Origin: Chitinophagaceae bacterium UBA4411
Lineage (GTDB): Bacteria > Bacteroidota > Bacteroidia > Chitinophagales > Chitinophagaceae
DNA: 64,000 bases
Direction of reading: 5' to 3'
NCBI GenBank assembly: GCA_002400415.1
Contig: DGQP01000005.1
Span: forward strand, 406,266 to 470,265
The notes under the pieces: model-generated
What the model was told of the DNA's origin: nothing
The model's input: only the letters and a program-made list of their open reading frames with translations
The model's database searches: none
Shown here: positions 8,006 to 15,546 of the stretch, in pieces
How the letters are laid out: every line of letters starts with the position of its first letter
How positions within the stretch are numbered: the stretch's first letter is position 1
Made by a program: the position numbers and the translations under genes

Positions 8006-9385
8006 ATGAATCAATTGGCAGGATGGGATGATACAATTGTGGCCCTGGCCACTGCACCGGGAATAGGAGCTATTGGGGTGATACGCATCAGCGGCACAAA
8101 AGCTTTCGCTATTATTAATGAATTGTTTCCTTCAAAGGATATTACCCGGCAATCATCTCATACCTTGCATGTCGGATTTTTAAAGCAGGGAGACGAGGTA
8201 TTAGACGAGGTGGTGGTTTCTCTTTATAAATCACCACGATCATATACCGGAGAAGATGTGATTGAAATAAGCTGCCATGGTTCTCCTTTTGTGCAGCAAC
8301 AAATTATTGAAGCCTGCCTGCAAAAGGGGGCCAGGTTGGCAAAGCCGGGGGAGTTTACACAAAGGGCTTTTTTAAATGGTAAGCTTGACCTTGCACAGGC
8401 TGAAGCAGTAGCTGACCTGATTGCCAGTAATACTACTGCTGCCCGCAAAGCTGCAATACATACGATGCGGGGAGGTTTTTCGGAAAAATTAAAAGCATTG
8501 AGAGAAAGAATGATCCGGTTCTCAGCACTCATAGAACTGGAGCTGGATTTCTCGCAGGAAGATGTGGAATTTGCGGACCGTAAACAATTCTATGAGCTGG
8601 TTACGGAGATGAGTGATACAACCACCAGGCTCACAGCTTCTTTCCAATTGGGCAATGTGATAAAGAATGGAGTCAGCGTTGCAATTATCGGTAAACCCAA
8701 TGCGGGTAAATCAACATTGCTGAATGCTTTGTTACAGGAAGACCGGGCAATTGTAAGTGAAATTCCCGGCACAACCAGGGATACTATTGAGGAAGTGCTT
8801 AATATAGACGGAATCCTTTTCCGTCTTATTGATACAGCAGGTATCAGGGAGCATACCGGCGATATAATTGAATCGGCCGGGATAGAAAGAAGTCTTGAAA
8901 AAATGAAACAGGCCGACCTGGTGTTGTTCCTGTTTGATGCCAGCGATACTAGACCTGCAATTGAAATGCTGAAAGAAAAAATCAAACAGCAGCAACTCAA
9001 TTATTTGCTGGTGGCTAACAAAATTGATATAGCCGGGGAAGAAGATGCAAAAGCAAAATTTACTGACCTGGATAAAGTCGTTTTTATTTCGGCCAAACAA
9101 CACCTGCATACAGAAGTATTGAAGCAAAAAATGGTAGATACAGTCCTCCGGGGCCGTGTAAATACCGAGAGCACTATCGTCACGAATGCCCGTCACTACC
9201 ATGCCCTGAAAGAAGTAGAAAAATCACTGGCAGAAATTCGTAAGGGTCTTGATAATAATTTGCCGGGAGATTTATTATCTCTTGACATCCGCCGCTGCCT
9301 CCATTATCTTGGGGAAATCACTGGCGAAGTGACCAATGATGATATGCTGGATTATATTTTTAGTAAGTTTTGTATCGGAAAGTGA
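8006..9385 (+). CDS. mnmE: tRNA modification GTPase MnmE
   Basis: MnmE works with MnmG to install the carboxymethylaminomethyl group on the wobble uridine of certain tRNAs. 459 residues, the usual length. An N-terminal formyl-THF-binding domain (about 1-120) is followed by a helical domain interrupted by the G domain. The G domain has the P-loop GKPNAGKS (229-236), the switch motif EIPGTTRDTIEE, DTAGIRE, and NKID for guanine. The C-terminus FCIGK carries the catalytic cysteine. The last codons are the insertion site of the downstream genomic island (see 9370 and 18436), so the present C-terminal codons may come from the island's own att sequence while keeping the same residues. Confidence 0.96.
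   Translation: MNQLAGWDDTIVALATAPGIGAIGVIRISGTKAFAIINELFPSKDITRQSSHTLHVGFLKQGDEVLDEVVVSLYKSPRSYTGEDVIEISCHGSPFVQQQIIEACLQKGARLAKPGEFTQRAFLNGKLDLAQAEAVADLIASNTTAARKAAIHTMRGGFSEKLKALRERMIRFSALIELELDFSQEDVEFADRKQFYELVTEMSDTTTRLTASFQLGNVIKNGVSVAIIGKPNAGKSTLLNALLQEDRAIVSEIPGTTRDTIEEVLNIDGILFRLIDTAGIREHTGDIIESAGIERSLEKMKQADLVLFLFDASDTRPAIEMLKEKIKQQQLNYLLVANKIDIAGEEDAKAKFTDLDKVVFISAKQHLHTEVLKQKMVDTVLRGRVNTESTIVTNARHYHALKEVEKSLAEIRKGLDNNLPGDLLSLDIRRCLHYLGEITGEVTNDDMLDYIFSKFCIGK
9370..9381 (+). other. Left attachment-site core (in the mnmE 3' end)
   Basis: TTGTATCGGAAA inside the last mnmE codons. Together with GTGATCTTC that follows, it matches the right-hand copy at 17 of 21 positions. The corresponding segment of enterobacterial mnmE is the known SGI1 attB. 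Confidence 0.7.
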
Positions 9386-9513
9386 TCTTCGTAACACACT
9401 CACATTCAAGTAGTTTTATTTTCTGAAATTTCCTATTTCAACGGAACTGGAAAAGTTAAGTCTATGGTAATCAATAGGATTTTTGATTCCAGGAGACAGT
9501 TTTAAAATAATTA

Positions 9514-9554
9514 GTACCTCATATGTACCCATAACGTCAAATTTTACGAGGTAC
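9514..9554. promoter_or_regulatory. GTACC repeats next to the left att site
   Basis: GTACC occurs twice in direct orientation 11 bp apart (9514 and 9525). The longer word GTACCTC (9514-9520) has a perfect inverted copy GAGGTAC at 9548-9554. Repeats on one helical face between the att core and the integrase gene suggest integrase arm sites, excisionase sites or an int operator. Function is inferred from position only. Confidence 0.4.
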
Positions 9555-9641
9555 AAATAGAAATCACAAGAACAGCTAGCTATTTCACAATCTCTTTAGG
9601 TTTTTGCCCAGTACATTCGCCGCCATTAGTGAGTAAGAAAT

Positions 9642-10757
9642 ATGCGAGGAAAACTAAGAGAGAAAAAGAACCGTAGCGGCACAATTAGTCTATATATTGA
9701 TTATTATCCGCCAGTTTGGAATCCCATCAAGAAAGTTCACACCAGGAGAGAGTTTTTAGGTCTACATCTTATCAAAGAGCCAAAGACCGATTTTGAAAGA
9801 AAGAGTAATGCCTTAAGTAAGGAAATAGCGGAAAAGATCTACTTCAAGCGAATGAACTCTTTGGCGATGGAGGAGAATCAACTATTTAATAAAGATGTTT
9901 TGAATGGCGACTTTATTAACTACGCAAAGAGTTTCATATTAGGTAAAGCACGGGCTGGAACTGATGTGGTTCATTATAACAGCACATTAAAATACCTGAC
10001 AAGATTTTGTGGCCCACACCTCAAATTTCGACAAGTTGATAAATTCTTCCTGGAACGATTCCGGGAATATTTGTTAGTTACAAATAGTCTGAAATCGAAG
10101 ACGGCGAAGCTTGATGTTAATAGTGCTTCATCCTATTTCGATAAGTTCCTTACCCTGGTTGAAAAAGCTTTTAAAGACAATTATCTTATGGAAGATTATA
10201 CACAACGTGTTGATCGGATCAGGAATCAAGAAAGACAAAGGGAATTTCTCAACTCAGACGAGATAGAAAAACTAAAATCAACACCATGTGAGGATGAATT
10301 GGTCTATAGGGTTTCAATGTTCTCTATTTTAACAGGGATGAGATATGGCGCTATTAAAATTCTTAAGTGGAAAGATCTTTATTTTGAAGCTCAGCTTAAT
10401 TCCTGGTATTTTTTGATTATAGATCCCAAACCCAAAACCCCTTTTAAGCATTATGTAAGCGATCAAGCTGTAAGTTTACTGGGAGAGAAGAAGGAGCATG
10501 ACGAAGTTATATTTAAGGATCTTACCTATTCCAGAACGAATAGGATTGTGAAGGAGTGGTGCTTTGATGCAGCAATAACAAAAAGAATTTCGTTCCACAA
10601 TTTCAGACATACCTATGCTACATCGTTAATCTCAAGTGGCGAGGATATCTATGTAGTAAGTAAGATGTTGAATCATAAACATGTTAAAACGACCCAGATT
10701 TATGCGAAGGTATCTGATCATATCAGGGTAAGGGCATCAGCCAAGGTTAAGATTTAA
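9642..10757 (+). CDS. Tyrosine-type site-specific integrase
   Basis: Integrase of the tyrosine recombinase family, expected to catalyse insertion and excision of the island at the mnmE end. 371 residues: an N-terminal arm-binding region in the Bacteroidota style (GKLREKKNRSGTISLYIDYY), a SAM-like core-binding domain (about 95-190) and the catalytic domain (about 200-371). All catalytic residues are visible: Arg 234 in TGMRYGAIKIL, His 319 and Arg 322 in HNFRHTYATSL, His 345 in LNHKH, and nucleophile Tyr 354 in TTQIYAKV. It is intact and lies 256 bases after mnmE, transcribed away from it. The small HTH gene follows after 10 bases, probably co-transcribed. Confidence 0.93.
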   Translation: MRGKLREKKNRSGTISLYIDYYPPVWNPIKKVHTRREFLGLHLIKEPKTDFERKSNALSKEIAEKIYFKRMNSLAMEENQLFNKDVLNGDFINYAKSFILGKARAGTDVVHYNSTLKYLTRFCGPHLKFRQVDKFFLERFREYLLVTNSLKSKTAKLDVNSASSYFDKFLTLVEKAFKDNYLMEDYTQRVDRIRNQERQREFLNSDEIEKLKSTPCEDELVYRVSMFSILTGMRYGAIKILKWKDLYFEAQLNSWYFLIIDPKPKTPFKHYVSDQAVSLLGEKKEHDEVIFKDLTYSRTNRIVKEWCFDAAITKRISFHNFRHTYATSLISSGEDIYVVSKMLNHKHVKTTQIYAKVSDHIRVRASAKVKI

Positions 10758-10767
10758 AATAATTTTG

Positions 10768-11115
10768 ATGGACCAGGAATATTTTCAGAGGCTTGAGGCT
10801 AGGATCAGTGAATTGGAAGCATCAGTTCGAGTGCTTAAGCGGTTAGTGCATCACCAAATTCCTCAAAATTGTACGGGTGTCAGTCGCGATAATCAATTAT
10901 TGACTGTTAAAGATGTGGTAACCTTAATAGGGTTGCCGTATCATATCATTTATGCCAATGCTAAGTCTGGGGATATTCCAAGTTTTAGAATTGGTAAAAG
11001 ATACAAGTTTAGTCGGAAGAAAGTTCTCGAATGGTTTGAGAACAAGTTTGATAAGGCTGCCGAAGTTGATGAGTTTGTAGATAAATATCTCCAGAAGAAT
11101 CTCTTAAACGGATAA
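10768..11115 (+). CDS. Excisionase-like helix-turn-helix protein
   Basis: Small DNA-binding protein of 115 residues. Residues about 5-30 form a short coiled coil (heptad pattern around RLEARISELEASVRVLKRLV). Residues about 45-100 match a MerR/excisionase-type HTH: LLTVKDVVTLIGLPYHIIYA, then SFRIGKRYKFSRKKVLEWFE. Such proteins beside integrases usually act as directionality factors or repress int. A TTG three bases upstream is in frame, but the ATG is preferred. It is separated from the integrase stop by 10 bases. A terminator for the opposing gene follows about 15-55 bases downstream. Confidence 0.85.
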   Translation: MDQEYFQRLEARISELEASVRVLKRLVHHQIPQNCTGVSRDNQLLTVKDVVTLIGLPYHIIYANAKSGDIPSFRIGKRYKFSRKKVLEWFENKFDKAAEVDEFVDKYLQKNLLNG

Positions 11116-11128
11116 GTAAAGCCGCTTC

Positions 11129-11170
11129 AAAAAAAAATGATTGGAGCAATTTTTTATTTCACTCCAATCA
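11129..11170 (-). terminator. Rho-independent terminator for the minus-strand Cys-rich gene
   Basis: On the minus strand, TGATTGGAG (11170-11162) and CTCCAATCA (11146-11138) pair perfectly over 9 bp with a 15-nt loop and are followed by nine T (plus-strand A run 11129-11137). It lies about 60 bases past the stop of the gene ending at 11231. Confidence 0.8.
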
Positions 11171-11230
11171 ATGCAGAAACTGAATTAAGGCGAAGTTAGT
11201 GGTCACGTTCTGTCTGTACTAAACCTCATG

Positions 11231-11875
11231 TTAATTGGCAAAGAAAACATTTGCGACATCCAGAAAGAACTCACTTTTTGATACCTCGTTGATGTCCGGG
11301 TTATCAAAATCGATGAACTTACCAGCCATGCGGGTATTGGTCGTGCCGCTACAATAGGTATCACTTCCACCTATCGGTGCACATCCTCCAGGTGCAGGCC
11401 CGTCGCCATCACAATCGGCCATTGTAATTGAGGCCAGTTTGTTAATACAGGTTTGGGTCACCTTGCTTTTGGAGGGATTGTCATTGCAGCAATCTTTGTG
11501 GTTACAACAAGGATGGCTGCAGTTAGCATCAGCGCTTTTATTTTCTTTCCATTGAGAGGGTGTTGGAAAATGATGAAGGAATGCGCCGAACAACTTCTGG
11601 CAATCCATCGCGTACTTGTTCGTATGCAGGATATGTTCATGCCATACAAAATCCACATCCTGGGTAGGAGAAACCGGCTTTCCATACATATTGGTTATGT
11701 AAAGGAATTTGCGATACCCATCGATCGCATCGGTTGCTCTTTCCTTTTCCCATCCATGTTTTATGACCAGCCGATCATAAATCAGATTGAGGTTAAGGTT
11801 GAGGATTTTGTTCCAGAGATCTTCATTCACAAACTTTGCCTGCAAAGTCGGTGAGAATTTAGTTTTTAAATTCAT
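11231..11875 (-). CDS. Glycine-rich-domain-containing-like protein with Cys-rich tail
   Basis: 214 residues with no signal peptide. The N-terminal half resembles the GRDP-like family (glycine-rich domain-containing protein-like): TQDVDFVWHEHILHTNKYA (71-89) and FGAFLHHFPTP (96-106) give a His-rich core with the pattern WH..ILHT..Y...C..-FG.F.HH.P. Next is a Cys/His cluster (residues 119-130, six Cys or His pairs) that could bind metal, then a Gly/Pro/Cys stretch (about 153-175) containing DCDGDGPAPGGCAPIGG. The function is unknown. A shorter paralog lies upstream on the same strand (12011-12484), and both have GACAA repeats just above a putative promoter. Family assignment is moderate; the coding call is strong because the paralog preserves the motif. 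Confidence 0.75.
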   Translation of the reverse strand: MNLKTKFSPTLQAKFVNEDLWNKILNLNLNLIYDRLVIKHGWEKERATDAIDGYRKFLYITNMYGKPVSPTQDVDFVWHEHILHTNKYAMDCQKLFGAFLHHFPTPSQWKENKSADANCSHPCCNHKDCCNDNPSKSKVTQTCINKLASITMADCDGDGPAPGGCAPIGGSDTYCSGTTNTRMAGKFIDFDNPDINEVSKSEFFLDVANVFFAN

Positions 11876-11905
11876 AATTAATCCGGGTTGTTTTATACCC
11901 TTACA

Positions 11906-11983
11906 CGAATTTAAAATTGACTAGCTCTAAAGACAAAGATTGACGGACAACAGAAAGCCACCATAAAGACAAGTTTGGGACAA
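11906..11983 (-). promoter_or_regulatory. Promoter and phased operator of the first Cys-rich gene
   Basis: On the minus strand, TTTG (11937-11934) and TAAATTCG (11913-11906), 20 bases apart, resemble a Bacteroidota -33/-7 pair about 31 bases above the start codon. Directly upstream, GACAA (TTGTC on the coding strand) occurs at 11946, 11968 and 11979, spaced 22 and 11 bp, all on one helix face. The block 11964-11990 matches 12548-12574 at 23 of 27 positions. This placement suits an activator. Confidence 0.55.
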
Positions 11984-12010
11984 CTTGCTTTTTTTGAAAC
12001 ATGATTTCAA

Positions 12011-12484
12011 TTATTGGTCGGATGACTGGCAGCTGGAAGTATTGGAGCAGTTATTACAAGGCTTATCGCTGCAGTCCCCAGCAAAAGCGAGAATATCCTG
12101 GGGATAATGCCAATTTGTTGAGAGGGGCCCGAAAAGCATATTCGCTGATTTGACTGTGTTAGTTATCATTGAGATATCTCTGTCTCTATCGGTCTGACCA
12201 TCCGAAGGATAATGATGAATGAATTTACCGAGGTATGTTTCACAAAACTCCTGATAATCTTTGGTGTGCAATATAAAGGCATGCCAGCCTTCATCAATGT
12301 TGGGAGAAGGTACAAAACTACCTTTGCTAGTTGCGCATAAGTATAAAAATCGTTTCGTATCTTCAAATATCTCCTGTGCCTCCCGAAAACTGAATTCAGC
12401 ATCCTTTGAGATTCTTTTAATTACATTTTGATTTTTGTATTTCATCACGTCGTCAAAATGTTTGAGGTTCAACTCGGATACCAT
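12011..12484 (-). CDS. Glycine-rich-domain-containing-like protein, short paralog
   Basis: 157 residues when started at the ATG at 12484. A longer reading frame runs upstream but would cross the operator and the divergent gene start, so it is rejected. Residues 67-74 (WHAFILHT) and 88-93 (FIHHYP) repeat the core of the neighbouring 214-residue protein, with similar spacing and a shared Cys after the Tyr. The C-terminus carries four Cys in the pattern C-x4-C-x2-C-x5-C (138-152), again a possible metal site. No membrane or export signal is seen. It lies between its paralog and a divergent gene at 12579. Function unknown; the pair probably arose by duplication together with the upstream region. 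Confidence 0.7.
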   Translation of the reverse strand: MVSELNLKHFDDVMKYKNQNVIKRISKDAEFSFREAQEIFEDTKRFLYLCATSKGSFVPSPNIDEGWHAFILHTKDYQEFCETYLGKFIHHYPSDGQTDRDRDISMITNTVKSANMLFGPLSTNWHYPQDILAFAGDCSDKPCNNCSNTSSCQSSDQ

Positions 12485-12531
12485 CTTTATAAAGTTTGAT
12501 ACAAGGTACTGGTATTTTCTGAACAGTTTCA

Positions 12532-12576
12532 CAAAAAATAGACAACCTAAAGACAAGTTTAAGACAAGCTGCTTGT
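12532..12576. promoter_or_regulatory. Divergent operator with three GACAA repeats and a palindrome
   Basis: GACAA occurs at 12541, 12552 and 12563, exactly 11 bp apart. The last copy is part of a perfect inverted repeat ACAAGC-T-GCTTGT (12564-12576) that ends three bases before the ATG at 12579. On the minus strand a TTTG (12535-12532) lies just downstream of the repeats, as in the paralog's promoter. One regulator could thus control both divergent genes: activation leftward, and possibly repression of 12579. Confidence 0.55.
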
Positions 12577-12578
12577 GT

Positions 12579-13490
12579 ATGGATCGGATTGAACGTATTA
12601 ATGCCGGAGAGGTTCTTTTAAGAGTCATTTGTGACTTCTTCAATACAGGATTGGGCCTTGAAAAAATCAGGGATCCAAAGAACCTTAGCGCTGACGAAAA
12701 GACATTATTGTTGAAGTTTATCAATCAGATTGTTGGTAACAACTTTGAATTCAACCCGAGATCTTTCAGTCGTTTTTTAACCGAAGTAAATGATGGGAAA
12801 TATGGGAATAGTATTCCCAGTGGTAATCCTTCGCTTTGTACGCTTTGTTATGTTGCATTGAAAAGTAGAGACTCTAAACTGAAATTCCGTATTCGCGATA
12901 AGAAGAAGCCTGGTGATGTTGGGCATGGGCAAAAGTTCTATGCCACAGATTTTACTAGGATGTTTATTGACCCTATGATTTCAGCGGCTGCATTGCCGCG
13001 GGGTTTTATTGATTCCTGTTGGTACCTATACATTAACGACGTTGAAAAGGATACGCAAGTCCGTAATACTGCACGAAAGGTCTTGAAAACCCGGTTAGTG
13101 GACAACGTATTAAATTGTGAGTATTTTACTACAAACGATAAGTATCCTGACTGGAACGGTAGCTGTAGGTTTGATTCTGCGAGGCAAGAACTGTCTATGC
13201 ACTTTAAAACCCACAAAAATGAGAAGCGCGACCTAATCCTTAAATTTTCGACCAATTATTCCGAGGGAGCAGTCATGATTGAAGGTCAGATCACTTATAC
13301 GTCGATGACTGATGAAAGCACTTCGGTGATTACCACTATTTATGCAGTACGTCAAGATTGCGAAAGCGAGTTGAAATTAGCACGATTCGGTAACGGCGAA
13401 GAAAAATCGATTGCTGCGATAGAAGCGAAACTAAGAGAAGTAACTTGCCAGATAATAAAAACCTCAAATGTTCACATTTGCCACGGTTAG
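12579..13490 (+). CDS. Uncharacterised island protein, 303 aa
   Basis: I do not recognise this family. The start at 12579 (MDRIERINAGEVLL) is chosen because the longer frame upstream overlaps the operator and the divergent gene. The protein is soluble, with no signal peptide or membrane helix. The first third is helical (INAGEVLLRVICDFFNTG). The middle has CTLCYVALKSRDSKLKFRIR and a GHGQKFYATDF segment. The last third is strand-rich (YPDWNGSCRFD, KRDLILKFSTN, GAVMIEGQITYTS). Its stop codon overlaps that of the convergent gene at 13487 (shared TTAG). Position and the shared operator link it to the Cys-rich gene pair; the role is unknown. Confidence 0.75.
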   Translation: MDRIERINAGEVLLRVICDFFNTGLGLEKIRDPKNLSADEKTLLLKFINQIVGNNFEFNPRSFSRFLTEVNDGKYGNSIPSGNPSLCTLCYVALKSRDSKLKFRIRDKKKPGDVGHGQKFYATDFTRMFIDPMISAAALPRGFIDSCWYLYINDVEKDTQVRNTARKVLKTRLVDNVLNCEYFTTNDKYPDWNGSCRFDSARQELSMHFKTHKNEKRDLILKFSTNYSEGAVMIEGQITYTSMTDESTSVITTIYAVRQDCESELKLARFGNGEEKSIAAIEAKLREVTCQIIKTSNVHICHG

Positions 13491-14410
13491 GTAGCATCCA
13501 AGGCATCACCTTTCGCTTTCCCCAGCATCGCCAAAATTTCAATGTCATATCTTGTTTCATCTGCCAGTGTATCATACTTTGCTTGCAATACTGGGAAGAT
13601 CTTAATGAGCGACAGAATCATTATGCACACTAAAAGCCCCGCATTATGGATATCGATTTTAGCCTGGTCTGTTTGAAATCTTGGATCAGAAATAGATTGA
13701 TTGAGCTGAATGGCACTCAATCCTTCGGAATGTGCATACACACTCAGCATAGTATAGATCGTTACAAATGGGTTTTTCTTGCCAAATCCTGTTTCCTCCA
13801 TGATCTTGCTCCAGTGCATAAAGGTTTTTGCACTTCCATCCCTCAGCAACGCTTGCTGTTGGTTTGGAGTTAACTGGCAATAAGCTGGCAGCGCAACAAT
13901 GATCTCTTTTAGTCTTTCCATTTCCTGCTGATCTCTTAGTTTTTGCGCTTTTGCAAAATCAGTCTTGGAAGGAAAACCCTGCCGGTGGAGAAGACCGGTA
14001 TAGATCCAGGAAAAGTAACGCAGTTCTTTCACGTTTTCATCTTCCGGGTTGATATATATATAATGATACATCAGGAAGGTTTCAAACATGGAGCGCTGTA
14101 CGGCCCTGCCGGACGGAATATCGAGATAACGTTTGCCGTTGATCTCCTTTCCAAAATACCCGGACGATAATGTAAGCCCGGAATAAACCTGGTGTAGGGT
14201 CAGCCCGTGAAAGAAAAATTTCATCAGCAGAGTCTCGGAGAATTTCTGCCACTCCTTGATGGGGTGTTCAGTGTCGGCCATTTCCTGGTTCAGGTAGATC
14301 ATCGTATCAAGCAAATGATGAAAATCTTTCAGACGCGTGGCCATGTCATCATACTTGTACTTATTGACAAGTTTGATGGCACGCAGGTCTTTTGGGGTTA
14401 GTTTGTACAT
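13487..14410 (-). CDS. DUF5677-like helical protein
   Basis: 307 residues, mostly alpha-helical and soluble. The pattern of a central RSMFETFLMYHYIYINPED helix, the SWIYTGLLHRQ segment and a later YAHSEGLSAIQ motif recalls DUF5677-type proteins that are common in defence and mobile regions, but this was recognised by eye only. The C-terminal segment near 260-285 is hydrophobic (LLVCIMILSLIKIFPVL) and could be a membrane helix or buried core. It is convergent with the unknown 303-aa gene (stop codons overlap) and divergent from the AAA-ATPase gene, with 136 bases between starts. Function unknown. Confidence 0.7.
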   Translation of the reverse strand: MYKLTPKDLRAIKLVNKYKYDDMATRLKDFHHLLDTMIYLNQEMADTEHPIKEWQKFSETLLMKFFFHGLTLHQVYSGLTLSSGYFGKEINGKRYLDIPSGRAVQRSMFETFLMYHYIYINPEDENVKELRYFSWIYTGLLHRQGFPSKTDFAKAQKLRDQQEMERLKEIIVALPAYCQLTPNQQQALLRDGSAKTFMHWSKIMEETGFGKKNPFVTIYTMLSVYAHSEGLSAIQLNQSISDPRFQTDQAKIDIHNAGLLVCIMILSLIKIFPVLQAKYDTLADETRYDIEILAMLGKAKGDALDAT

Positions 14411-14429
14411 GGGGCAAAGGTCTGTAACC

Positions 14430-14449
14430 TGACCGATTGCTGCCGGTCA
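14430..14449. promoter_or_regulatory. Inverted repeat between divergent genes
   Basis: TGACCG-N8-CGGTCA is a perfect 6-bp-arm inverted repeat about 20 bases above the DUF5677-like start and about 98 bases above the AAA-ATPase start. Single TGACC words recur at 14514 and 14541. It may be an operator; no regulator was identified. Confidence 0.35.
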
Positions 14450-14507
14450 AGTCAGTAAATATTTGACAACTAACCATATATTCACAATTCTTGATATCTC
14501 AAATCCC

Positions 14508-14515
14508 TATTTTTG
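14508..14515 (+). promoter_or_regulatory. Putative -7 element of the AAA-subtilisin operon
   Basis: TATTTTTG matches the Bacteroidota -7 consensus TAnnTTTG, 31 bases above the ATG at 14547. No TTTG was found at the expected -33 spacing, so the promoter is only a candidate. Confidence 0.4.
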
Positions 14516-14546
14516 ACCTGAAATTGTATATTTAAGAAACTGACCA

Positions 14547-15545
14547 ATGAACCAGGAATTATTGATCCGCCTTTTCAGAGCTATTGAAGGAGATTCTAAT
14601 GATGATATCGTCAAAATTGCCAACAAGGTAATAGAGGATCAGAGTCGTCTTGGGCATTCCAAATTAGCTGGCAAGCTTCAGGAAATTCTGAATAAGAACA
14701 TTCATTCGTACTCTACGTTCCGCGGAGAATTAAAATCGCTATTGCCCAAGGGCGTTACAATACCTACTGACAAAAGGTACAATATACCATTAGCAACGCA
14801 CATTGAAAGGGACAAGCTCCGGCATGAAATGGTTCTTCCGGAGGGAATTGAATCAAAAATAAAACTGATTGAAAGGGAATATGTGGCCCGGGAACGATTG
14901 AAAAGTTTTGGACTGAAGCCAAAACAGAAAATTCTCCTTTATGGTAGCCCTGGCAACGGAAAGAGCATGACTGCTGAAAGAATTGCCTATAACATAGGCT
15001 TGCCATTTCTTAAAGTCAGATTTGAAGCAATTATATCTTCCTACCTGGGCGAGTCGGCATCCAATCTTAAAAAGTTGTTCGAATCCATCAGAAGTGTTCC
15101 TTGTGTACTGCTTTTGGACGAGTTTGATTTCATTGCAAAGGCCAGATCAAAAGGTCAGGATGTAGGAGAAATGCACAGGATAGTTAATATCCTGTTGAAT
15201 TTGCTTGAAGACTATTCTGCTCCTGGAATTTTGGTAGCGACAACAAATTTTGAGGGTATCATAGATTTTGCATTGTTCAGAAGGTTTGATGAAATCATTG
15301 AGATGCCCAAGCCATCGAAAGTTGAAATTACCAGATTGTTAGAGCAATCTCTGTCCTCAATTAGAAAACACGATGTTAATCTCAGTTCTGCCGCAACAAA
15401 GCTCAAAGGATTCTCTTCGGCGCTGGTAGTGAAAGTTGCTCAGGATGCTGCGAAAATGGCAGTCATTGGCGGTAAGAAAGAAATGAAGCAAGAACATTTG
15501 TTATCGGCAATCAAGGAAAATACGGTATTCAATAAGCGAAAGTAA
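14547..15545 (+). CDS. AAA-family ATPase, IetA-like
   Basis: AAA+ ATPase, 332 residues, paired with a subtilisin-like protease one base downstream. An N-terminal helical region (1-85) precedes the AAA core: Walker A GSPGNGKS (133-140), pore-loop region SSYLGESASNLKKLFE (164-179), Walker B VLLLDE (187-192), sensor-1 Asn 234 in ATTN, and an arginine-finger region FRRFDE (244-249), followed by a small helical lid. AAA/S8 protease pairs include IetA/IetS of the Agrobacterium Ti plasmid, where the ATPase is the antitoxin and the protease the toxin; IetAS has also been reported as an anti-phage system. The match is by architecture and gene order, not alignment. Confidence 0.85.
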   Translation: MNQELLIRLFRAIEGDSNDDIVKIANKVIEDQSRLGHSKLAGKLQEILNKNIHSYSTFRGELKSLLPKGVTIPTDKRYNIPLATHIERDKLRHEMVLPEGIESKIKLIEREYVARERLKSFGLKPKQKILLYGSPGNGKSMTAERIAYNIGLPFLKVRFEAIISSYLGESASNLKKLFESIRSVPCVLLLDEFDFIAKARSKGQDVGEMHRIVNILLNLLEDYSAPGILVATTNFEGIIDFALFRRFDEIIEMPKPSKVEITRLLEQSLSSIRKHDVNLSSAATKLKGFSSALVVKVAQDAAKMAVIGGKKEMKQEHLLSAIKENTVFNKRK

Positions 15546-15546
15546 T

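Noticed and set aside
9386..9641. tRNA gene as the island insertion target.
   Set aside because: No tRNA-like fold or T-loop sequence was found; the att repeat points to the mnmE end instead.
12485..12724. 80-residue N-terminal extension of the short Cys-rich paralog.
   Set aside because: It would overlap the operator repeats and the divergent 303-aa gene, and it reads as non-coding. The ATG at 12484 gives a start comparable with the paralog.
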